Origin: JAZDMK01 sp043800975
GTDB taxonomy: Bacteria; Bacteroidota; Bacteroidia; Bacteroidales; JAHJDW01
Reading direction: 5' to 3'
Assembly (NCBI GenBank): GCA_043800975.1
Contig: JAZDMK010000297.1
Coordinates: 1 to 11,389, forward strand
Length of the DNA stretch: 11,389 bases
The position numbers and the translations under genes were made by a program. The notes under the pieces were generated by a model. That model worked only from the letters and a program-made list of their open reading frames with translations, had not been told where the DNA came from and searched no databases. Positions 6,801-11,389 of the stretch are shown here, piece after piece (position 1 is the first letter of the stretch; every line of letters starts with the position of its first letter).

Positions 6801-8695
6801 TTACGGTAACCGATTCCGCTGAAATAAATATCACTGCACATTATATTTTATGTTATGATGATACGCAGATGATCACCGTTTCCAATCCGGGCGCGACGTT
6901 CAGCTGGTCATCTTTTCCTCCGGGTTTCAGTTCAACGGAAGATACAATTTATGTATCACCTGATGATCCTATGATATACATCGTTACTGCATTCAAAGGA
7001 AACTGCAGTTTTGCTGATAGCGTTTTTGTGAATCCCTTTCCATACCTATATGATGATGCTGTGGCAAACACGTATATATGCAGCGGCACAACACAGGTTA
7101 CACTTTCACCCCCCAATGGATATGCAAACTTTGAATGGCATTCCGGTGGTGACACAACACAAAGCATCACCATCAATAATCCAGTTCCCTATAGTATGTA
7201 TTGGGTAAGTATGATTTCTTCGATTGGTTGTCTAGATACGATGCGATTTATGATTTCTCCGGTTATGGATCCGGAAGCACATGCCGGCGCAGACACTTCA
7301 ATTTGCTCCGGGCAACCCGCGATGTTAAATGGTTCCGGCGCGATGCTATCAAGCGGAACATATGAATGGTCTTCAATTCCTATGGGTAGTTATCCGGATG
7401 TTGCATCCATTGTAGTTTCACCGGTTGTCACAACTACTTACATTCTGCAAGTCACAAACGGACCCAATTGCGACAGTCCTGCTTCTTACGACACAGTTGT
7501 TGTAAGTGTGATGGATGTGCCGTCGTTTGAACTGGGCAGCGATATAACCATTTGTGCAGGAAACTCTGTTACGTTGGGTGCGAATTATCCGGGAGGTTTT
7601 TTCTTTTGGGAATCCGATCCGCCGGGATTTTATAGTACCGATACAATTGTAACTGTATTTCCCACCGAAGAAACAATTTACTATTTAACGATCAATACGC
7701 ATAGCTGCAGTTATAACGATTACCTCACAATTCATGTAGAGCATGGCGGGCAGCTCGCAGATACCATTGAAGTTGAAATTTGTCCCGGCGATTCTGTTGT
7801 TACATTAATTGCACCTCTGGGATATTCTTCCTATTCATGGTTACAGACGGGCGATACAACACAAATCACTTCTGTTTATCATCCGCTTGATGGTGATCTT
7901 TTCACGGTTCTTGGCGGTAAACCTCCTTACGGATGTGTTGATACAATTCTTGTAAAAGTGATAGAAAAAAAGATTACATATAATCCGCAAATTTCTTCAT
8001 CGGATACGTCAATTTGCAGTGGCACTCATATCACACTTGAAGTGGAAGAAGATGGAAATACAACTATAATCTGGTACAGCATCCCTAATGGATTTTCAGC
8101 ATCCGGTTTTAATACATCCGCAGTTCCAAACGATACGATGATCTTTATTTGTGCTGCAAATATTGATGGCTGCATGCGTTATGATTCACTTAGAATAGAT
8201 GTAACTCTGTCTCCGCAGTTTCAATTCCCTGCAGATATGAGTATTTGTAGTGGCGACAGTGTTCTTCTCAATCCCGATCTGCATGCAGGAAGTTATTTGT
8301 GGGATGATGGAAGCATGGATTCAACCAAAACAGTATTTGCGACAGGCACGTACATGCTTGAGCTTTCCAACGGTTCATGCAGTGTGCGCGATACTTTTAA
8401 TCTTGAAGTAATCCGTGATACCAACCTGATTATTCCCAATGTGTTTACACCCAACGGAGACGGGCAAAACGATAAGTTGCTGGTTCAGTTAACACATTCT
8501 GATATTTTTGAATTTGAAATTTTCAATCGTTGGGGCGTAAGTCTTTTTAAAACAAGTGACCCTATGGAATGCTGGGATGGAAGTTTTAATAATAAACTTT
8601 GTGACGTAGGTGTATACTATTATATCTGCCGGTACAAATCCATCTGCAAAAATGAAGTTGCCGAACGCAAAGGGTTCGTACACCTCATGAGATAA
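3863..8695 (+). CDS. secreted S8 subtilisin-family protease with PKD/Ig-like repeats and type B (CHU_C) T9SS sorting domain
   Basis: The start was placed at 3863 because it gives an immediate signal peptide (MKRFLFLVFLVILFLPVIGQ); the frame extends to an ATG at 3818, but that lies upstream of the -7 box. The protein is 1610 residues. Residues about 21-145 form a propeptide. The S8 domain spans about 150-455: Asp178 in AIVDDAV, His240 in FSHGTFVAG, oxyanion Asn333 in AAAGNTGNE and Ser397 in GTSMAAP. An Asp/Gly-rich probable calcium-binding segment (DSNGIDDDGNGYIDD) lies at 200-214. A PKD-like domain follows (about 472-547), then another Cys-paired domain (about 548-634). Residues about 635-833 form a MAM/jelly-roll-like region, and nine Ig-like repeats cover about 834-1519. 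Residues 1520-1610 match the CHU_C gliding-motility-type sorting domain, with IIPNVFTPNGDGQND, FNRWG, CWDG and GVYYY. The enzyme would cross the outer membrane by T9SS and act at the cell surface or outside. All catalytic residues are present. Its natural substrate is unknown. It may be transcribed alone. Confidence 0.93.
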   Translation: MKRFLFLVFLVILFLPVIGQQRPVPEYNYSHGNIQTLDDLPLYVEKKIFVKLRVYLRQDIRYEKHIGFFNGNVDSTLAGIVRRYHVESIEQTFVRIKNSELNSIFTFTLENDSDAESLITELGKLRSVEYAERMPAYYSFYIPNDPLYPASSYLTQISAPDAWDVETGNSTVSIAIVDDAVRITHEDLLGKIKINTAEIDSNGIDDDGNGYIDDVRGFDVSNNDGGVCPPSTVTPTYFSHGTFVAGIAAGNTNNSKGISSIGFNCSIIPVKCKPDSSLGNIIPDAYLGLEYATVMHASVINMSWGGFVYSNTYQLLCTTAHIGGSVLVAAAGNTGNEMLIYPAAYDSVISVGSVNPNDMLSAFSTRGSWLDIVAPGLNIAGTLATSDTSYATMSGTSMAAPIISGICGLMISNNSSLTVDEVEQCLESGSTNINYQNPSNIGKTGSGRADALGAVTCSEAPPKPHVCNGSCGLWLCPGSSIQFFGSSYGLSASSWQWTFPGGIPSTSTLQNPVVTYPYSGLFDVVLVTCNSFGCDTLVLHNYVYVSEPVGSLTANYTGTFCAGSVTYLNFELFGYPPFTITYTDGTNTWTINNIQGDIQIPVYPSGPVTYSFISMSDAYCPGNASGQVSLTPVECSPCSNTDFEFSNFSTWEGMLGECCGDTNFIAAIESDRMAIVSGTNMDPYSLNTIPEVSPFGGIYSARLGNWLVGGESEKLSKSMLITPDNCMFTYQFAVILEDPIGHPPMEKPKFQVRLLDVNGHLLPDSCAFYQVTAGPETDGWMHNNNVRFKNWTPVTVDLTPYLGQIITAEFKTEDCGWLGHFGYAYIDASCGPQEIDVLNFCDTTSSITISAPVGYTHYEWIPYGDTTQTITIPSPATGDTVMVNMTNVMGCSSTITHVFQILPTPLSLISHDTTICEQSIITLTASGAGPGGTYLWTSNPSGFTSTDSIIIVSPAVSTTYSVMTENANGCPADSAVHIVVTVTDSAEINITAHYILCYDDTQMITVSNPGATFSWSSFPPGFSSTEDTIYVSPDDPMIYIVTAFKGNCSFADSVFVNPFPYLYDDAVANTYICSGTTQVTLSPPNGYANFEWHSGGDTTQSITINNPVPYSMYWVSMISSIGCLDTMRFMISPVMDPEAHAGADTSICSGQPAMLNGSGAMLSSGTYEWSSIPMGSYPDVASIVVSPVVTTTYILQVTNGPNCDSPASYDTVVVSVMDVPSFELGSDITICAGNSVTLGANYPGGFFFWESDPPGFYSTDTIVTVFPTEETIYYLTINTHSCSYNDYLTIHVEHGGQLADTIEVEICPGDSVVTLIAPLGYSSYSWLQTGDTTQITSVYHPLDGDLFTVLGGKPPYGCVDTILVKVIEKKITYNPQISSSDTSICSGTHITLEVEEDGNTTIIWYSIPNGFSASGFNTSAVPNDTMIFICAANIDGCMRYDSLRIDVTLSPQFQFPADMSICSGDSVLLNPDLHAGSYLWDDGSMDSTKTVFATGTYMLELSNGSCSVRDTFNLEVIRDTNLIIPNVFTPNGDGQNDKLLVQLTHSDIFEFEIFNRWGVSLFKTSDPMECWDGSFNNKLCDVGVYYYICRYKSICKNEVAERKGFVHLMR
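6362..8419 (+). repeat. array of nine Ig-like repeats in the subtilisin gene, ordered B-A-A-B-A-A-B-A-C
   Basis: Approximate repeat starts are 6362 (B), 6569 (A), 6809 (A), 7043 (B), 7265 (A), 7514 (A), 7748 (B), 7973 (A) and 8210 (C), each 69-83 residues. Nearly all carry an early Cys in an ICSG-like motif and a second Cys roughly 50-60 residues later, often followed by DT or DS; a disulfide in each is likely. B units share GY..(Y/F).W followed by GDTTQ. Most A units share W(S/T)S..P.GF.ST followed by a TTTY-like strand. The last unit is divergent. Repeats are diverged at protein level. They probably act as a stalk or adhesion region between enzyme and sorting domain. Domain borders are by eye. 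Confidence 0.75.
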
Positions 8696-8698
8696 TAT

Positions 8699-9493
8699 TT
8701 ACAATAGAAATGAAGCTGTGAAATCTCTGATTACCTGGAAAGTTTCTTCCTTCGCTTCCAGATAACCCATGTGTCCGATATCCAGCAACAGCAGCTGACT
8801 GTGTGCGGGCAGTACAACTTGTTTCATCACCACATCCACAGGAATACGCTTGTCTTTTTTTCCGAGAATAAATAAAACGGGAACTTTTGAATTCTTCAAA
8901 ACATGCGTTCTGTCGGGTCTTTCCTTCATTCCTTTCAGGCAGGCTACAATTCCTTCAGGTGTCATTTGTGATGCCGCTGCATTTTTTAATTCTTCGATTT
9001 CAACAGTAAACTTTTTTACATTTTCAGGTGCAAACAAATCGGGAATAAATGAATACAGGAATTCGGAATGACTGCTCAACACAAGTGCTGCAGCGCGATC
9101 GCGGTTTTGTTTTGCTTCTTCCGAATCGGCGGATGCATTGGAATGAAACAAACAAAAACCCTTTAACATCTCAGGATATTTTTCAGCAAAAGCCATCGTT
9201 ACATATCCACCCATCGAATGACCGACCATCACGCATTGCTTGATTTTGCATTCATCCAGCACATGCTTCACAATGTCTGCTATCAAATCCATGGTGAGAA
9301 CTTTCTCCACCACTTCACTTTTTCCATGCGCCGGGAGATCGATGCATACAACTGTACATTGTTTTTTTAATCGTGTTGCAAATGCATTCCATATCTCCAG
9401 CGATTCGGTGAAGCCATGCAGAAACACAATGGCAGGGCCGCTTCCGGTGATTTTAAAATGAATCTTTTTTTCTTTAAATATTACTTCATCCAT
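8699..9493 (-). CDS. alpha/beta hydrolase (single-domain esterase/lactonase-like)
   Basis: From the ATG at 9493 the product is 264 residues, the usual size for a single-domain alpha/beta hydrolase. The oxyanion-hole motif HGF is at 26-28. The nucleophile elbow GHSMGG gives Ser93. Asp214 sits in GKKDKRIP and His241 in IGHMGYLE, completing a Ser-Asp-His triad. There is no signal peptide, so it should be cytoplasmic. The fold resembles the MenH/3-oxoadipate-enol-lactonase-like group, but the substrate cannot be read from sequence. The frame extends to an ATG at 9544, but those 17 extra residues lie partly in a dispersed repeat and before the conserved fold, so 9493 is preferred. TTTGGAAA lies a short distance upstream. 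Its stop is only 3 bases from the stop of the convergent subtilisin gene. It lies downstream of the aminopeptidase gene on the same strand and may be partly co-transcribed with it. Confidence 0.88.
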   Translation of the reverse strand: MDEVIFKEKKIHFKITGSGPAIVFLHGFTESLEIWNAFATRLKKQCTVVCIDLPAHGKSEVVEKVLTMDLIADIVKHVLDECKIKQCVMVGHSMGGYVTMAFAEKYPEMLKGFCLFHSNASADSEEAKQNRDRAAALVLSSHSEFLYSFIPDLFAPENVKKFTVEIEELKNAAASQMTPEGIVACLKGMKERPDRTHVLKNSKVPVLFILGKKDKRIPVDVVMKQVVLPAHSQLLLLDIGHMGYLEAKEETFQVIRDFTASFLL

Positions 9494-9506
9494 TCCAATA
9501 CATTTC

Positions 9507-9538
9507 CAAAACTTTCGCAAGCTTTTTTTAACCACAAA
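9507..9538 (-). promoter_or_regulatory. possible promoter of the alpha/beta hydrolase gene
   Basis: Read on the minus strand, TTTG (9538-9535) is followed after 20 bases by AAGTTTTG (9514-9507), close to TAnnTTTG with one mismatch. The -7 box ends 13 bases before the ATG at 9493, so the leader would be very short. The -33 box falls inside the CACAAAGTGCACA repeat. This is a weak call: TTTG is common in such AT-rich DNA. Confidence 0.28.
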
Positions 9539-9575
9539 GTGCACAAAGAAAATTTACACAAAGTGCACAGAGGTT
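9530..9575. repeat. dispersed intergenic repeat with two CACAAAGTGCACA copies
   Basis: CACAAAGTGCACA occurs exactly at 9533-9545 and 9557-9569, a 24-base period, each containing the palindrome GTGCAC. The element is bounded by AACC (9530-9533) and GGTT (9572-9575), giving short inverted ends. From memory, 'AACCAC..CACAGAG' elements of this kind recur between genes in many Bacteroidota and other environmental genomes; this cannot be checked here. It separates the aminopeptidase gene from the hydrolase gene. Confidence 0.6.
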
Positions 9576-9579
9576 TTCA

Positions 9580-10968
9580 TTATTTCATAATATTCTCAAT
9601 CTCCTCCACCGTAGCGGGAACTCTTTGTTTGCCCATCAGGCGGTAGCCGTCTTTGGTAACAAGAATATCATCTTCGATGCGGATGCCGCCAAAACTGCGG
9701 TATTCATTTACCTTATCGTAATTGATAAACTCAGCAAATTTATTTTCCTTCTGCCACATATCAATCAATGCAGGAATAAAATAAATACCCGGTTCTACGG
9801 TCAGCACAAAGCCTTCCTGCAGTTCACGTGCAAGGCGCAGGTAAGCAGTTCCGAACAGTTCGCTGCGTTTTATCTTATCATTGTATCCAACATAATTTTC
9901 TCCAAGATCTTCCATATCGTGCACATCCAGACCCATCATATGGCCCAGTCCGTGCGGGAAGAAGAGGCAATGCGCACCTTTTTGCACAGCATCCTTCACA
10001 TCGCCCTTCATCAGTCCGAGCGCTTTTAATCCTTCGGCAATTACTTCAGCTGCTTTGAAATGGCAGTCGCGATAAGGGATTCCGGGCTTGATCATTTGTG
10101 TCGAAATGTTATTGGCATCCAGCACCAGCTGATAAATTTCTTTTTGTTTTTGGCTGAACTTCCCTCCCACAGGGATCGTCCGTGTGAAGTCGGAAGCATA
10201 ATGCAGATCGGTTTCCGCACCGGCATCCTGCACCATCAGTCTTCCGGTTTCAAGTATGTTGCCGTGATAATGATTGTGTAATGTTTCTCCGTTCATCGAA
10301 AGAATCACAGGAAACGAAACGCCCGCGCCCAGTGATAGTGCAATGCCTTCCATAGCGCCCGAAAGTTCACGCTCTATGCGGCCGGGTTTGCACAGCTTCA
10401 TCGCCATGGTGTGCATCAAGTAGCCGATATCACAGGCTTTGTCGATCTCAGCAATTTCGTATTGATCCTTGATCGAACGCAGCGCAACAATGGCTTTGAT
10501 TAATTTTTCCGAAACAAACGTTTTCAGCTCGGTATGCGATACGCTCAGCACGCCTGAAAGAAACAAACGGTTGTCGCTTCGGTAAGGCGGAATAATATGT
10601 ATGGGACGGCTTTCCTTTTTGGTTCTTTCCACCGCCGTTTCCAGTTCTTTGAGCGGGAAGGTGCAGCTGATTCCCACCTTCACTCCTTTTTCTTTCAGGG
10701 TTGGCTGCGGACCCATCCAGATCACATCTTCAATATCGATGTCGTTTCCGTACAGCATTTCGTGGCCGGTATCGCAATCGATGGCACCTGCCAGGCCGGC
10801 TTCATCCAGTCCGAAGAAATAAAGGAAGGTACTGTCCTGCCGGAAGTGGTATTGGTTTCCGGGATAGTTCATGGGTGAATCGGTGTTTCCTGCGAGCAGG
10901 ATAAGGCCACTACCCACCAGTTCTTTCAGGCGTTTGCGGCGTTCGGCGTATACTTCTGGATTAAACAT
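9580..10968 (-). CDS. pepP: Xaa-Pro aminopeptidase, M24B family with AMP_N domain
   Basis: A 462-residue protein, typical in length for aminopeptidase P. Residues about 1-130 form the AMP_N domain (MFNPEVYAERRKRL start, then YPGNQYHFRQDSTFLYFFG). The pita-bread catalytic domain covers about 165-450. All five dinuclear metal ligands are visible: Asp248 in VQDAGAE, Asp260 in YASDFTRT, His343 in HGLGHMMG, Glu392 in VEPGIYF and Glu432 in IRIEDD. Asp248 and Asp260 are 12 residues apart, one more than in E. coli PepP. The enzyme removes an N-terminal residue from peptides with proline at position 2, usually with manganese, in the cytoplasm. No signal peptide is present. The ATG at 10968 starts directly with the conserved AMP_N opening, and upstream DNA is AT-rich non-coding. 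The gene points towards the hydrolase with 86 bases between them. Prolidase is less likely because of length and the AMP_N pattern. Confidence 0.93.
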   Translation of the reverse strand: MFNPEVYAERRKRLKELVGSGLILLAGNTDSPMNYPGNQYHFRQDSTFLYFFGLDEAGLAGAIDCDTGHEMLYGNDIDIEDVIWMGPQPTLKEKGVKVGISCTFPLKELETAVERTKKESRPIHIIPPYRSDNRLFLSGVLSVSHTELKTFVSEKLIKAIVALRSIKDQYEIAEIDKACDIGYLMHTMAMKLCKPGRIERELSGAMEGIALSLGAGVSFPVILSMNGETLHNHYHGNILETGRLMVQDAGAETDLHYASDFTRTIPVGGKFSQKQKEIYQLVLDANNISTQMIKPGIPYRDCHFKAAEVIAEGLKALGLMKGDVKDAVQKGAHCLFFPHGLGHMMGLDVHDMEDLGENYVGYNDKIKRSELFGTAYLRLARELQEGFVLTVEPGIYFIPALIDMWQKENKFAEFINYDKVNEYRSFGGIRIEDDILVTKDGYRLMGKQRVPATVEEIENIMK

Positions 10969-11021
10969 AAAATTGATTTTCGATTTTCAATTGACAATTT
11001 ACGATTGATTATTTAGGAAGG

Positions 11022-11029
11022 TAAAAGTA
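11022..11029 (-). promoter_or_regulatory. possible -7 box of the aminopeptidase promoter
   Basis: On the minus strand TACTTTTA (11029-11022) matches TAnnTTTG except for the last base. It lies about 53 bases before the ATG at 10968. The region about 19 bases further upstream is T-rich on that strand (GTTTTTAAAG) but has no exact TTTG. Weak support only. Confidence 0.28.
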
Positions 11030-11108
11030 GAAATTTTTATTCTCTTTAAAAACATTTTATTTTTATGGCGCCCGCCGCAAACAATCTGCAGCTATGCTGC
11101 TTCGCTCA

Positions 11109-11130
11109 CAACCGAGGCCTAAGGCCGAGC
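11109..11130. repeat. palindromic repeat copy 1 (CAACCGAGGCC...GGCCGAGC)
   Basis: CAACCGAGGCC is followed by TAA and GGCCGAGC. The centre GGCC-TAA-GGCC can fold into a short hairpin. The same outer bases occur around a longer GC stem at 11226-11249, so these are two members of one repeat family with a variable centre. Confidence 0.6.
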
Positions 11131-11225
11131 CTTGAGCACATAAAAAACTATACAATGGGGCGAAAACTCTCACTCTGATTTGCGTCGTCGGGCTGTCCGC
11201 TGTAGTCCGGTAGGGCTGCCGCTTC

Positions 11226-11249
11226 CAACCGAGGCCCTTAGGGCCGAGC
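11226..11249. repeat. palindromic repeat copy 2 (CAACCGAGGCCC...GGGCCGAGC)
   Basis: CAACCGAGGCCC, TTA, GGGCCGAGC: the same flanks as the copy at 11109-11130, with one extra base pair in the stem (GGCCC/GGGCC). The matched insertion of C on one side and G on the other keeps the pairing, which suggests the hairpin itself is what is maintained. It is preceded by GCTGCCGCTTC, and copy 1 by GCTGCTTCGCT, so similarity extends a little upstream. Confidence 0.6.
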
Positions 11250-11295
11250 TCCTTTAGATTTGCATCCAGATTATTTCAAATGTATAAATTTGATT

Positions 11296-11378
11296 AACCG
11301 GAGGAATAGAGGTGAACTAACGCGAGCTCTAGCATTTTAGTGCCATCTCATGAATCAGTCCTCTATTCCCATACGGTT
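11296..11378. repeat. 83-base imperfect inverted repeat
   Basis: GGAATAGAGG (11303-11312) is exactly complementary to CCTCTATTCC (11360-11369). The pairing resumes outside, with AACCG (11296-11300) against CGGTT (11374-11378), separated by 2 bases on the left and 4 on the right. The 47-base interior holds a smaller inverted pair, ACTAA (11316-11320) and TTAGT (11337-11341). It could be a miniature mobile element, a structured RNA or an insertion-sequence end hairpin; nothing in the window decides. Confidence 0.6.
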
Positions 11379-11389
11379 GACTTTGGACC

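Larger units (their letters stand above)
10969..11389. other. 421-base non-coding region with AT-rich leader and palindromic elements
   Basis: No convincing open reading frame was found here on either strand, and I recognise no tRNA or known RNA gene. From 10969 to about 11010 the DNA is AT-rich with a tandem GATTTTC (10975-10981, 10982-10988) and CAATTG/ACAATTT-like motifs, a composition common in Bacteroidota spacers. From about 11066 composition shifts to GC-richer DNA with a small hairpin GCAGC-TAT-GCTGC (11088-11100). Two related palindromes follow near 11109 and 11226. Between them is a 12-base near-direct repeat, GGGCTGTCCGCT (11190-11201) and GGGCTGCCGCTT (11213-11224). A long inverted repeat occupies 11296-11378. 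The window ends before any further gene. Confidence 0.6.

Noticed and set aside
6362..8419. The repeat region as a CRISPR or DNA-level tandem array
   Set aside because: Similarity is at protein level with diverged DNA and long units in one open frame; there are no short identical repeats with spacers.
9494..9544. Upstream ATG adding 17 residues to the alpha/beta hydrolase
   Set aside because: The extension is basic, reaches into a dispersed repeat and precedes the normal start of the fold.
9625..10029. Plus-strand open frame of 134 codons opposite the aminopeptidase gene
   Set aside because: It is fully inside a well-supported M24B gene and shows no family features.
11041..11260. A tRNA or known structured RNA gene in the GC-rich stretch
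   Set aside because: No cloverleaf, anticodon arm or TTCGANNC-type T-loop could be assembled; only short separate hairpins are visible.

Overview
The window comes from a member of the phylum Bacteroidota. Two large secreted proteins end in the two sorting domains of the type IX secretion system (T9SS), which is largely confined to this phylum. The best promoter candidates fit the Bacteroidota pattern of TTTG, a spacer of about 19 bases, then TAnnTTTG. No gene has a strong Shine-Dalgarno sequence. Genus and species cannot be read from the sequence. The small intergenic palindromes and AT-rich repeats suggest a free-living environmental member rather than a streamlined one.

Layout. The left end (1-782) holds the 3' part of a QueD-type 6-carboxytetrahydropterin synthase gene on the plus strand. 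It converges with a small DUF454/YbaN membrane protein gene on the minus strand. A spacer with two hairpins and a promoter (783-1039) follows. Next is an 882-residue secreted cysteine protease (1040-3688): C10/streptopain catalytic domain, PKD domain, probable seven-bladed Asp-box propeller and type A T9SS tail, followed by a clear intrinsic terminator. A 174-base spacer carries a 21-bp tandem repeat directly upstream of a near-consensus promoter. The second protease (3863-8695, 1610 residues) is a subtilisin-family enzyme with PKD/Ig-like domains, a jelly-roll-like region, nine further Ig-like repeats and a type B (CHU_C) tail. On the minus strand come an alpha/beta hydrolase (8699-9493) and an M24B Xaa-Pro aminopeptidase (9580-10968), separated by a dispersed CACAAAGTGCACA-type repeat. 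The last 421 bases have no gene but contain several palindromic elements.

How the genes relate. The two large genes each have their own promoter and encode proteins built for export across both membranes and anchoring or release at the cell surface, where they would degrade external protein. The aminopeptidase is cytoplasmic and would trim proline-containing peptides. A link from outside digestion to inside peptide use is plausible but is inference from adjacency, since the genes are on opposite strands and not in one operon. QueD and the DUF454 protein look unrelated to proteolysis. I see no phage, transposase, CRISPR, restriction or toxin gene. The most unusual material is the domain architecture of the two proteases, the B-A-A order of Ig-like repeats in the subtilisin, the helically phased 21-bp repeat at its promoter, and the clustered intergenic palindromes.
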